Positions 7,299 through 14,789 of a stretch of DNA of 14,881 nt are shown here, in pieces. Origin of the DNA: Caryophanales bacterium. GTDB lineage: Bacteria; Bacillota; Bacilli; Alicyclobacillales; SLC66. Position 1 is the first letter of the stretch; the number at the start of each line of letters is the position of its first letter. The stretch covers positions 1 to 14,881 of the forward strand of contig DAIELO010000009.1 in assembly GCA_027341705.1 (NCBI GenBank). Reading direction: 5' to 3'. The notes beneath the pieces are model-generated. The model saw only the letters and a program-made list of their open reading frames with translations. It searched no databases and was not told the origin of the DNA. Both the position numbers and the translations under genes were made by a program.

Positions 7299-8117
7299 AT
7301 GCATCCAAAACATCGGCAAGAGTTTATTCTGTCAGAACTTGTAAAGCAACAATTTCTTACTTATGAGGCGCTAGCAGGTTTACTGGATGTATCGGAAATG
7401 ACGGTTCGTCGTGATGTACAGACGCTTTCTCGACGGGATCTTGTCACACCTGTGTTGGGTGGCGTGGAACTTCCTACGGGTAGTTCGAAGGAACCCGCCT
7501 ATAAGGTGAAGCTCTTGATTTCGCAACCGGAAAAGCAAAGCATCGCCGTGAAAGCAATGGAATTAGTGGAGCCTAACATGACTATCGGATTTACGGCGGG
7601 AACCACGACATGGGCGATTGCAAAACGAATTCGCAATTTTACGAATCTATCGTTTGTTACCAATTCCACTAATATTGCGCTTGAATTAAACAATAACGGT
7701 TGGTCAGATATCATTTTGACAGGAGGCAACTTTAGAACTCCGTCTGATGCGCTGGTAGGACCGATTGCAGAATATACAGCGAGACAACTACATACCAACG
7801 TTTTGTTTCTTGGTGTGCATGGAATAGATCTTGCCTATGGCATTAGTACGCCCAATATTGCGGAGGCTTCGATTGATCGAATTCTAATGGAGAATGCCGA
7901 TAAGGTAGTATTGGTCTTTGATCACACCAAATGGGGAATCAAGGCGCTTGCGCGCATCAGTAATCTGCAACTTATTCATGCCATCGTGACTGATGATCAG
8001 GGTAGGGAAGAGGAACTAGAGCAGATGCGCAAGCTAGGCATCAAGGTGTTGCTTGCGCCAATGGGCAATCAACATTCAATTCAAGTTATTTCTGAAATAC
8101 AAGGAAATAAGGAGTGA
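7299..8117 (+). CDS. DeoR/GlpR-family transcriptional regulator
   Basis: This 272-residue protein is the usual size for the family. An N-terminal winged helix-turn-helix (about residues 4-57) contains the signature SEMTVRRDVQTLSRRDLV, followed by the GG turn (VLGGVEL) that leads into the C-terminal sugar-phosphate-sensing domain. There, GFTAGTTTWAIAKRI, VTNSTNIALEL and ILTGGNFR match the phosphosugar-binding loops of DeoRC domains. Members usually repress sugar operons and release DNA when they bind a phosphorylated intermediate. Given the position divergent from galTK, galactose-1-phosphate or a related metabolite is a reasonable but unproven effector. ATG 7299 follows AGGAGG (7287-7292) by 6 bp; GTG 7296 is too close. 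It may control its own gene, galTK and possibly the downstream transporter cluster. Confidence 0.9.
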   Translation: MHPKHRQEFILSELVKQQFLTYEALAGLLDVSEMTVRRDVQTLSRRDLVTPVLGGVELPTGSSKEPAYKVKLLISQPEKQSIAVKAMELVEPNMTIGFTAGTTTWAIAKRIRNFTNLSFVTNSTNIALELNNNGWSDIILTGGNFRTPSDALVGPIAEYTARQLHTNVLFLGVHGIDLAYGISTPNIAEASIDRILMENADKVVLVFDHTKWGIKALARISNLQLIHAIVTDDQGREEELEQMRKLGIKVLLAPMGNQHSIQVISEIQGNKE

Positions 8118-8176
8118 TAAACAAAATTTGTTTTTTATCTTCAATGTGGTTACGAGGCCACATTCGTAATGAATGA

Positions 8177-8190
8177 TGAAAACGGTTACC
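8177..8190. promoter_or_regulatory. cre-like / LacI-family operator
   Basis: TGAAAACGGTTACC matches the Bacillota catabolite-responsive element TGWAANCGNTNWCA at 13 of 14 positions, with only the last base differing. It also contains the perfect odd palindrome CGGT-T-ACCG (8183-8191), a form typical of LacI-family operators. Either CcpA or the LacI-family protein encoded at 11460-12458 could bind. It is about 100 bp upstream of the binding-protein gene. Confidence 0.55.
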
Positions 8191-8211
8191 GATAAGGAGG
8201 TGTTGCACGGA

Positions 8212-8253
8212 TTGCAGAGTGTTGCGAAGATTATCTATTTGCTCTGTATTTAG
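8212..8253 (+). CDS. Possible 13-codon leader ORF
   Basis: A near-perfect ribosome site AAGGAGGTG (8194-8202) is followed 11 bp after its core by TTG 8212. This opens a 13-residue frame, MQSVAKIIYLLCI, that ends at TAG 8253 and lies 34 bp before the TTG start of the binding-protein gene. The alternative ATT 8211 would give a 24-codon frame overlapping that start. Such a strong ribosome site with no annotated gene suggests a leader peptide or a translational control element, but it may be a chance match. Confidence 0.2.
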   Translation: MQSVAKIIYLLCI

Positions 8254-8287
8254 GTTTCATCATATTAAAATGTAGGGGGTCATGATT

Positions 8288-9601
8288 TTGAAATCAAGTA
8301 AATTAGCATTGACAAGCCTAACGGTACTTTCCACGACTTTCGTGGCCACGTTGGGAATGGTAGGTATTTCTTCTGCTAAACAAGATACAAAACAGCCAGT
8401 TACTTTAACCGTGATGTCATGGAATGTAGCAGAGGCAACACTGCAAAAAGACGCAACGCTATATCATCAACTTCATCCGAATGTGAATTTTAAGTTTGTT
8501 ACGATTGACAGCCCAACTGACACCTACACGAAGTTGAATGCGGAATTAGCCGCAGGTGTCGGTGTACCAGATGTAGTTTCGATTGAATCTTCACAATCAG
8601 AGAGTTTTATCAGCAAATTTCCAAATTCGTTTTTGAATTTGACCAGTCGGGTAACTTCAATTAAGAAGGATTTCACAGGGTATAAATGGGGAGCTTTAAC
8701 TGGCCCAAATAATCAAGTTTACGGCATTCCTTGGGATACTGGTTCTTCTCTGCTCTTTTACCGAAAAGACATGTTTAAAGCAGCCGGGATTAATCCTAAC
8801 AGTATTCACACTTGGAGTCAGTATATTGCTGCTGGGAAGAAACTTACCGCATTCTACAAGGGCAAGGTAAAAATGACTGCTGCCGCGATGAATGATGAAG
8901 CCATGTTCAAAATGCTGATGAACGAACAGGGAGCTTTCTTTTTCAATCAAAAAGGGCAGATCACGCTCAATAATCCAGCGGGTGTGCGTACGGTAAATGT
9001 ACTTAAGCAAATGTACAACTCAGGTATCATCAAACAGGTTCCGGTAGCCACAGATTGGAATGACATTATCTCGGCTTTTGTAAATAATCAAATTGCGACA
9101 GTGCCTTTCGGAATCTGGTATGTGGGAACGCTGGAAACCTCTGCGAAAAATCAATCCGGCAAATGGGCGGTTATGCCTTTGCCTGCCTTTACTGCGAATG
9201 GTTCTCACTCTGCTAACTTGGGTGGCTCCAATTTGATGATTTCTGCAAAAACGCCGCATCCTAATACTGCCTATGATTTCTCGAAGTTCGCCATGTCCAA
9301 TACCAAGGCACTGAATGTTTCGATGAGCTATGGAATTTTCCCATCGTACATTCCCTACTTTAAGAGCCCGGCCATCACTGAATCGCTGAAGTTCTTTGGT
9401 GGGCAAAAGGTGTTTCAAATGGCTGCCAATCTCGCGAAGAATATTACGCCCGAAAATCACACGGGTGATTACACAACAGCGCTGCCATTTATTAAAACTG
9501 CTTTGTATAATGCACTCACCAATCAACAATCTGTGACAGACGCACTCAATACTGCAGCACAAAAAATTGCTCAGGTGACCGGGAGAACAATTGTGAAGTA
9601 G
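8288..9601 (+). CDS. ABC transporter extracellular sugar-binding protein (SBP family 1)
   Basis: This 437-residue protein has the length and pattern of family 1 (MalE/RafE-like) solute-binding proteins. After the signal peptide comes LTVMSWNV, then GVGVPDVVSIES, YGIPWDTGSSLLFYRKDMFKAAGI, and later TVPFGIWYV with WAVMPLPAF and GGSNLMIS, all hallmark SBP blocks. It should capture an oligosaccharide outside the membrane and deliver it to the two permeases encoded next. The signal peptide (MKSSKLALTSL..., cleavage near SSA-K) has no lipobox cysteine, and no Cys was noticed anywhere in the protein, which is unusual for a Gram-positive SBP. TTG 8288 is preferred because AGGGGGTCAT (8274-8283) overlaps ATG 8282, only 2 bp after the G-run, whereas TTG lies 8 bp after it. 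Galactoside specificity is inferred from the neighbouring galactosidase and Leloir genes. Confidence 0.9.
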   Translation: MKSSKLALTSLTVLSTTFVATLGMVGISSAKQDTKQPVTLTVMSWNVAEATLQKDATLYHQLHPNVNFKFVTIDSPTDTYTKLNAELAAGVGVPDVVSIESSQSESFISKFPNSFLNLTSRVTSIKKDFTGYKWGALTGPNNQVYGIPWDTGSSLLFYRKDMFKAAGINPNSIHTWSQYIAAGKKLTAFYKGKVKMTAAAMNDEAMFKMLMNEQGAFFFNQKGQITLNNPAGVRTVNVLKQMYNSGIIKQVPVATDWNDIISAFVNNQIATVPFGIWYVGTLETSAKNQSGKWAVMPLPAFTANGSHSANLGGSNLMISAKTPHPNTAYDFSKFAMSNTKALNVSMSYGIFPSYIPYFKSPAITESLKFFGGQKVFQMAANLAKNITPENHTGDYTTALPFIKTALYNALTNQQSVTDALNTAAQKIAQVTGRTIVK

Positions 9602-9615
9602 TCCGTTATAATGAA

Positions 9616-9679
9616 TTGGTTAAGCGGCCATCTACGCTGATAGACTGAAACAGTGCTAAGGTTGGCCGCTTTTAACCAA
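9616..9679 (+). other. Long stem-loop between the binding-protein and permease genes
   Basis: TTGGTTAAGCGGCCA (9616-9630) pairs along its whole length with the segment 9663-9679, apart from a 2-nt T bulge in the right arm, giving about 15 bp. A small inner hairpin ACTG-AAA-CAGT (9644-9654) sits in the 32-nt loop. Only four T follow the GC-rich part, so complete termination is unlikely. In sugar ABC operons, structures here commonly stabilise the upstream SBP message or cause partial termination, so that the SBP is made in excess. That role is inferred. Confidence 0.65.
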
Positions 9680-9707
9680 ACGATAATTTGATGATGAGTG
9701 GTGAACT

Positions 9708-10613
9708 ATGGAGCAGATAATCGAACTCTCCAAGAAAAAGAAAAATATTCGATCGCTTAAAAGGCGGACTCCTTACCTATTTCTTGCCCCATTCGTGATT
9801 TTTTTTCTTGTATTTATGATCTATCCAATTATCTATGCGCTTGTGATTAGCTTTTCCAAATGGCAGAACGGCGGCTTTCAATTTGCAGGTCTTTTTCAGT
9901 ACAACAATCTCATAGGTGATTCTGTTTTTTGGCAGTCATTGGGCAATGTGCTGATCATTCTTGTTATTCAGGTGCCGATCATGCTGATTCTAGCGTCGAT
10001 ATTTGCGGCATTGCTTAATTCTAAACGGCTTAAATTTAAAAGCCTATTCCAGTTGGGATTTTTTCTTCCTTTGCTAATTGACTCTGTTGCTTATTCACTG
10101 ACATTTTCCTTTATTTTTGCGGATAATGGGTTAGTGAATGACTTGCTTGGCGTAGTGGGAATTCATCCTATAGAGTGGTTGCTTAATCCCTTCTGGGCGA
10201 AAATTGCCATCATTGTGGCGGTGACATGGCATTGGACAGGGTACAACATCGTTATTTTATTAGGAGGATTACAATCCATACCTGATGAAGTTTATGAAGC
10301 GGCCAAAATGGATGGTGCTACTTCAATAAGACAGTGGTTTTCCATTACCTTACCGATGCTGAGGCCACTTTTAATTCTAGAATCTATTCTCTCCATCATT
10401 GGCACCATACAGTTGTTTACAGAACCTTTTATTATCACGGGTGGCGGGCCTGGTAATTCTACGCTGTCTCCTGTGCTCTATTTATACAATGTTGGGTTTC
10501 AGCAATTTAATTTTAGTTATGCTTCAGCCATCGCATATGCTTTGGCCATTATCATTGCTATTTTCTCCTTTTTGCAGTTCAGGTTCACCAAAGGAGGAGA
10601 AGTCGATGCGTAG
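9708..10613 (+). CDS. ABC sugar transporter permease (MalF/LacF-like)
   Basis: This 301-residue inner-membrane permease starts with a basic cytoplasmic tail (KKKKNIRSLKRR) and has about six hydrophobic helices. The cytoplasmic EAA loop EVYEAAKMDGATSIRQWFSITLPMLRP (about residues 194-219) is the docking site for the ATPase and defines the MalF/MalG-type family. The later ITGGGPGNST and YNVGFQQFNFSYASA are typical of the first permease of carbohydrate importers such as LacF, MsmF and AraP. It forms a heterodimer with the product of the next gene, with which it overlaps by 8 bp. ATG 9708 has only a weak ribosome site (GGTGA, 9700-9704), consistent with lower translation than the permease that follows. 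It lies 106 bp after the SBP stop, beyond the stem-loop. Confidence 0.93.
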   Translation: MEQIIELSKKKKNIRSLKRRTPYLFLAPFVIFFLVFMIYPIIYALVISFSKWQNGGFQFAGLFQYNNLIGDSVFWQSLGNVLIILVIQVPIMLILASIFAALLNSKRLKFKSLFQLGFFLPLLIDSVAYSLTFSFIFADNGLVNDLLGVVGIHPIEWLLNPFWAKIAIIVAVTWHWTGYNIVILLGGLQSIPDEVYEAAKMDGATSIRQWFSITLPMLRPLLILESILSIIGTIQLFTEPFIITGGGPGNSTLSPVLYLYNVGFQQFNFSYASAIAYALAIIIAIFSFLQFRFTKGGEVDA

Positions 10614-11439
10614 CCGTCGCTTGATTGGTGATGTCTTATTGTACGTAATTGTTATTTTGGGGTTTGTCGTGTCTATCTACCCTGTCTATTGGATGTTTGT
10701 TGCTGGAACGCAAAATAATGCACAAATTTTTGGGAAGTTTCCATATCTCTGGTTCGGTTCGTCTTTGCTGCAAAACTACAAAGAGTTGATGACAAGTTCA
10801 GGTATCAATATCTATCAATCGATCCTCAACAGTTTGATTATTTCCGTATCTTCGACCATTCTGGCGCTGATTAGTGCATCAATGGCTGGCTATGCTTTTG
10901 CTAAATATCATTTTAAGTTATCTAAGCCGCTTTTTCAGCTCATTCTAGGAGCCCTAATGATTCCGCCGCAAGTGACATTAATTCCTTTGTTCATCCTTGT
11001 CAGTCACCTTGGTCTTGTCAATACCTATTGGGCTATTATTTTGCCTGCGACAGTGAGTATTTTTGGTGTTTATTTGATGCGGCAAACGTTCCTGTCCTTT
11101 CCCAATGAGCTTTTAGAGGCAGCACGCATTGATGGACTCAAAGAAGGCGGTATTTTTTGGCGAATTGTGATGCCGCTCTCACGACCTTCATTATCTGCGT
11201 TAGGAATCATTACTTTTCTGGCTTCTTGGACTAACTTGTTGTGGCCATTGGTTATTCTGAATGATTCTACTAGTTATACGATACCGGTTGCACTCAGCAC
11301 GTTAATGGGCACACAGACGCAACCTAACTATGGAATGATTATGCTAGGAGCTTCTATCGCTACTATTCCCATGTTGATTTTGTTCTTGGCGCTGCGCAGA
11401 AACTTTATTTCTGGCATCATGAGTGGCTATAATCGGTAA
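10606..11439 (+). CDS. ABC sugar transporter permease (MalG/LacG-like)
   Basis: This is a 277-residue membrane protein with about six helices. SIYPVYWMFVAGTQ follows the first helix, YAFAKYHF and IPPQVTLIPLFILVSHLGLVNTYWAIILP lie in the core, and the EAA loop ELLEAARIDGLKEGGIFWRIVMPLSRP is at about residues 168-193. It ends FISGIMSGYNR, resembling the FVSGLTAGAVK-type ends of MalG-class permeases. It pairs with the preceding permease to form the translocation pore. ATG 10606 overlaps the preceding stop by 8 bp and has a strong AAAGGAGGAG site at 10590-10599. The frame extends upstream to 10399, but that part is merely an alternative frame of the first permease gene. No ATP-binding subunit follows: the next gene is a regulator. 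Confidence 0.94.
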   Translation: MRSRRLIGDVLLYVIVILGFVVSIYPVYWMFVAGTQNNAQIFGKFPYLWFGSSLLQNYKELMTSSGINIYQSILNSLIISVSSTILALISASMAGYAFAKYHFKLSKPLFQLILGALMIPPQVTLIPLFILVSHLGLVNTYWAIILPATVSIFGVYLMRQTFLSFPNELLEAARIDGLKEGGIFWRIVMPLSRPSLSALGIITFLASWTNLLWPLVILNDSTSYTIPVALSTLMGTQTQPNYGMIMLGASIATIPMLILFLALRRNFISGIMSGYNR

Positions 11440-11459
11440 AAAGTGGTGAGGTAAAATTT

Positions 11460-12458
11460 ATGGTGACAAGAAATGATATTGCAAAACGAGTAGGTGTATC
11501 TCCCTCTACTGTATCACGGGTGATTAACAATAATGGGTATGTTTCGTCAGACGTGCGGATGCGAATCATGAAAGCAGTCAATGAGTTGAACTACGTGCCC
11601 AATCGGATTGCCAATATGCTTCGCTCGCAAAAATCGTCACAGATTGCATGTGTGACGCATAGTATTGCCAATCCATTTTATAATGAAATTTTGCTAGGCA
11701 TTGAGGAATCTGCGTACGATAATGGGTACTCATTTTCGCTGTTTAACGCCAATTTTGGACAATATGACTATAAGCGTGCCATTCGTGAATCCATGTTTGA
11801 TGGACTCATCATCTTATCTCCAGCGGAACTGATGAAATTGATGAAATTCTCCCCGATACCAGAGGAACTGCCAACTGTGGTCTATTGGGATTATGCAGGA
11901 GAGTCACCAATTTCCCATGTATTTATTGACATGAAACAAGCGATGGAGACAGCAGTGTCTTATTTGCTGCAAAATGGTCATCGGAAAATCTTGTTTCTTA
12001 GTTACGAATTCATATCACCAGATGAAAATCCACGTTTTCAAGGATATAAGCATGCATTGGATACTCATCGCCAAGTGCTAGATTCAAACATGGTCGTCAT
12101 GTGTAAACGGTGGGATGATACGTTAGCTTCTGGATATGCGAAAATGAAGGAAATATTAAATAGTTCCGTATCTTTTACTGCTATCGCGGCCACCAATGAT
12201 CTCTTGGCGATTGGTGCAATCAAAGCGCTGATTGAGGCTGGGATTCGTGTGCCGGAGGATGTATCAGTTACAGGGTTTGATGATGTAGATATATCGAGTT
12301 ATATATCGCCATCGTTGACGACTGTGCACGTTCCTAAACGCCAGATTGGTCAGGGATTGATCAATTTGTTGATGGATAAGTTGGATGGTAATTCAGCGAA
12401 TAATAAATTGACGCTTCACACACAGCTTATGATTCGGGAGTCCGTTGCAAAGTTATGA
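11460..12458 (+). CDS. LacI/GalR-family transcriptional regulator
   Basis: This 332-residue regulator is full length for the family. The N-terminal helix-turn-helix TRNDIAKRVGVSPSTVSRVI (residues 3-22) and hinge helix YVPNRIANMLRS (about 45-56) are canonical. The periplasmic-binding-like core follows, with IANPFYNEILLGIEESAYDNGY, FDGLIILSP, HRKILFLS, FTAIAATNDLLAIGAIKAL and VSVTGFDDVDISSYISPSLTTVHVP. It should repress or activate the galactoside cluster in response to a sugar. It lies between the permeases (20 bp gap) and the beta-galactosidase (22 bp gap), so it is probably cotranscribed and autoregulated. The palindromic site at 8177-8191 is the best candidate target. ATG 11460 has a moderate GTGAGGT site (11446-11452). 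Confidence 0.93.
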   Translation: MVTRNDIAKRVGVSPSTVSRVINNNGYVSSDVRMRIMKAVNELNYVPNRIANMLRSQKSSQIACVTHSIANPFYNEILLGIEESAYDNGYSFSLFNANFGQYDYKRAIRESMFDGLIILSPAELMKLMKFSPIPEELPTVVYWDYAGESPISHVFIDMKQAMETAVSYLLQNGHRKILFLSYEFISPDENPRFQGYKHALDTHRQVLDSNMVVMCKRWDDTLASGYAKMKEILNSSVSFTAIAATNDLLAIGAIKALIEAGIRVPEDVSVTGFDDVDISSYISPSLTTVHVPKRQIGQGLINLLMDKLDGNSANNKLTLHTQLMIRESVAKL

Positions 12459-12480
12459 TAAGGAAAAAGGGGTGCTTTTT

Positions 12481-14766
12481 ATGCATATGCAACGTCCTTA
12501 CTTAGGGTATCGGAAAATATTTAATTTTAATCAAAACTGGCAGTTTTCGAGGTTGAGTAAAGAGTTTGATTTGGGAAACTTCAATGAGCAATCTTGGGAT
12601 GCCATTACACTTCCCCATAGCAATGTGATTCTTCCACACAGTGATTTCGCTGTTTCAAGTTATCAATTTCATTCTCTCTATCGAAAAACATTCAATATTG
12701 GTGAAAAATACATTGGCAATCGCATTCATCTCACCTTTGATGGAGCCATGACAGTGGCAGAGGTATACATTAATCAGCAAAAAGTGGGCACTCATAAAGG
12801 TGGATACACCTCATTTATCTTAGATATTACAGAGTTCGTCATTTTTGGTCATGATAATGAAGTGCTTGTGCATCTTGACTCGACTTCACATGCGGATATT
12901 CCTCCTGAAGGCAACGAGGTGGATTACTTGCTTTTCGGGGGGATCTATCGTTCTGTTTTCTTAGCGGTGGTATCTCCTTTGCGAATTGACGACATCTATC
13001 TGTATACAGAACAACTGACAGATACCATTGCCAGAGTAAAAGGTGAACTGATTTTGCGTAATGATACTGATCATGGTAAGGACGCCACAGTGGAACTGAG
13101 GCTAGAATCACGTAGTGGGAATCTACATCATCTTTCTTTGCCGAGTCTACATGTGCCAGCGTGTGGACAAGCGTCAATGATGATCGATATGGCGATAGCA
13201 GACCCAAAACCATGGTCTTTAGAAGATCCGCACCTGTATCAGGTACGAGTAGTCATGCATTCAACAGATGCTGCTGTTTATCGGGATGATGTTCAGTTTG
13301 ATTTCGGTATTCGTACGATCTCGGTACAGGCGGGCTATCTGCTAGTAAATAGTCAACGTGTGAAATTGTTGGGACTGAATCGCCATCAAATGTTTCCCTA
13401 TATTGGCAATGCGGCGCCTAAGCGTTTACAACGGAAAGATGCTGAAATTCTGAAAAATGAATTAGGTGTAAATTATGTGCGAACATCTCATTATCCTCAG
13501 GATCCGGCATTTCTTGATGCTTGTGACGAATTGGGACTACTTGTTTTTACTGAATTGCCCGGTTGGCAACACATTGGTGACAGTGAGTGGCAGAAATTAG
13601 CGCTTGAACATCTGCACGATATGATCATGCGGGATCGCAACCATACCTGCGTATTTATGTGGGGTGTGCGTATTAATGAATCACCTGATAATCATGATTT
13701 TTATCACAAAAGTAACGCTTTGGCTAAGGCGCTCGACCCCCATCGTCTGACTGGAGGAGTGCGTAATTTTAGGGACAGTGAATGGCTAGAGGATGTATTT
13801 ACTTATAATGATTTTTCCATGGGAGTTTTGCCGACAGTGCACGCTCCACAGCTAGTGACTGAATTTGCAGGACATATGTACCCTGCCAAATCCAGCGATG
13901 AAGAAAATAGGTTGCTTAAGCATGCGCTTTATCACGCAGGCATCATTAACGAAGTGTTAGGCAGAGAAGATATTATCGGCGCATCTGGTTGGTGTGCGTT
14001 TGACTATAACACAGATAGTAATTTTGGGTCGGGAAGTAACGTGTGTTTTCATGGTGTCATGGACATGTTTCGTCAGCCGAAATTCGCAGGTTATTTTTAT
14101 AAAAGTCAACGTTCTCCAGATGAACTGCTGGTTTTGGAATTTGCAAGCTATGTGGTTCATGGGAGTCCGGAACACACAGCAATCATCGAGCAAGACAATG
14201 TACACAAAGAATTTTATCCTAAAGACTTGGTGGCACCGCTTATTCTATTTTCAAATTGTGATGAAGTGGAGCTGTTCGTAAATGGAGAATCTCTCGGTAG
14301 GAGATCACCGCTGTTTGAGGAATACCCTCATCTTACGCATCCCCCTTTTCGCTTTGAACAACATCCCTACAAATTTGTAGGGGAATATCGGGCTATCGGA
14401 TATAGAAATGGTCAGTCTGTGATTATCAAGGAGCAGAAGACTCCAAAGGGGTTATCGCACTTACAATTAATACTCGATGACGAGCAACTTGATGCTGATG
14501 GATCTGACATGACGCGATTGACGGTTTTCGGTCTTGATCAAAATGGAACGGTTGCCCCGTATGCCAATCGTGTAATTCAGTTTCAGATTACTGGTGCAGG
14601 AGAGTTGGTCGGGGAGAATCCGGTCGCTCTTGAGGGCGGACGCATAGCAGTATTTATCAAATCAAAACATACGCCAGGCATCATTCAGGTGACGGCGCAT
14701 GCACAAGGAGTAAATGCTCAGTCAGTGACGGTGCGGGTGGTTCCCGCCAATGACCCAGTGATCTAA
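12481..14766 (+). CDS. Glycoside hydrolase family 2 enzyme, probable beta-galactosidase
   Basis: This 761-residue retaining glycosidase has no signal peptide, so it acts in the cytoplasm on imported sugar. Its order is an N-terminal sugar-binding jelly roll (about 14-165, with FDGAMTVAEVYINQQKVGTHKGGY and LFGGIYRSV), an immunoglobulin-like domain (about 167-278), and a TIM barrel (about 280-550, with GLNRHQMFP and NYVRTSHYPQDPAFLDACDELGL split around 299-352). The predicted acid/base is E400 in WGVRINES and the nucleophile E461 in LVTEFAGHMYP. A domain with SNCDEVELFVNGESLGRR (591-608) follows, then a C-terminal Ig-like module (about 660-755). It is much shorter than LacZ (about 1020) and lacks its large C-terminal domain. 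Beta-galactosidase activity is inferred from galK/galT nearby; beta-glucuronidase or another GH2 activity is possible. ATG 12481 follows AAAAAGGGGTG (12464-12474) by 6 bp, and the TTG 12445 extension is rejected. Confidence 0.88.
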   Translation: MHMQRPYLGYRKIFNFNQNWQFSRLSKEFDLGNFNEQSWDAITLPHSNVILPHSDFAVSSYQFHSLYRKTFNIGEKYIGNRIHLTFDGAMTVAEVYINQQKVGTHKGGYTSFILDITEFVIFGHDNEVLVHLDSTSHADIPPEGNEVDYLLFGGIYRSVFLAVVSPLRIDDIYLYTEQLTDTIARVKGELILRNDTDHGKDATVELRLESRSGNLHHLSLPSLHVPACGQASMMIDMAIADPKPWSLEDPHLYQVRVVMHSTDAAVYRDDVQFDFGIRTISVQAGYLLVNSQRVKLLGLNRHQMFPYIGNAAPKRLQRKDAEILKNELGVNYVRTSHYPQDPAFLDACDELGLLVFTELPGWQHIGDSEWQKLALEHLHDMIMRDRNHTCVFMWGVRINESPDNHDFYHKSNALAKALDPHRLTGGVRNFRDSEWLEDVFTYNDFSMGVLPTVHAPQLVTEFAGHMYPAKSSDEENRLLKHALYHAGIINEVLGREDIIGASGWCAFDYNTDSNFGSGSNVCFHGVMDMFRQPKFAGYFYKSQRSPDELLVLEFASYVVHGSPEHTAIIEQDNVHKEFYPKDLVAPLILFSNCDEVELFVNGESLGRRSPLFEEYPHLTHPPFRFEQHPYKFVGEYRAIGYRNGQSVIIKEQKTPKGLSHLQLILDDEQLDADGSDMTRLTVFGLDQNGTVAPYANRVIQFQITGAGELVGENPVALEGGRIAVFIKSKHTPGIIQVTAHAQGVNAQSVTVRVVPANDPVI

Positions 14767-14789
14767 ACAGGAGGAGGATGCTACAACAA

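Larger units (their letters stand above)
8118..8287 (+). promoter_or_regulatory. Regulatory leader region upstream of the sugar-binding protein gene
   Basis: After the regulator stop there is an AT-only hairpin with a T-run (8116-8139), at best a weak terminator. A second hairpin follows, AATGTGG (8143-8149) / CCACATT (8158-8164), without a T tail. Next come the cre/LacI-type operator (8177-8190) and a strong unused-looking ribosome site AAGGAGGTG (8194-8202). A possible promoter is TTGCGA (8222-8227) with TGTATT (8245-8250), 17-bp spacing; it is not convincing. The promoter of the transporter operon is therefore not firmly located. Confidence 0.4.

Noticed and set aside
8116..8139. Strong terminator after the DeoR-type gene
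   Set aside because: The hairpin is nearly all A-T pairs and imperfect; it could at most terminate weakly, so it is mentioned only in the leader-region entry.
9020..9562. 180-codon minus-strand frame inside the binding-protein gene
   Set aside because: It is a shadow frame rich in Arg, His and Cys, with no family motif, lying opposite a clear SBP.
10399..10605. Upstream extension of the second permease
   Set aside because: It is an alternative frame of the first permease; the strong AAAGGAGGAG site and ATG 10606 fix the start.
12445..12480. TTG 12445 as start of the GH2 enzyme
   Set aside because: It overlaps the LacI gene and precedes the ribosome site AAAAAGGGGTG, which serves ATG 12481.
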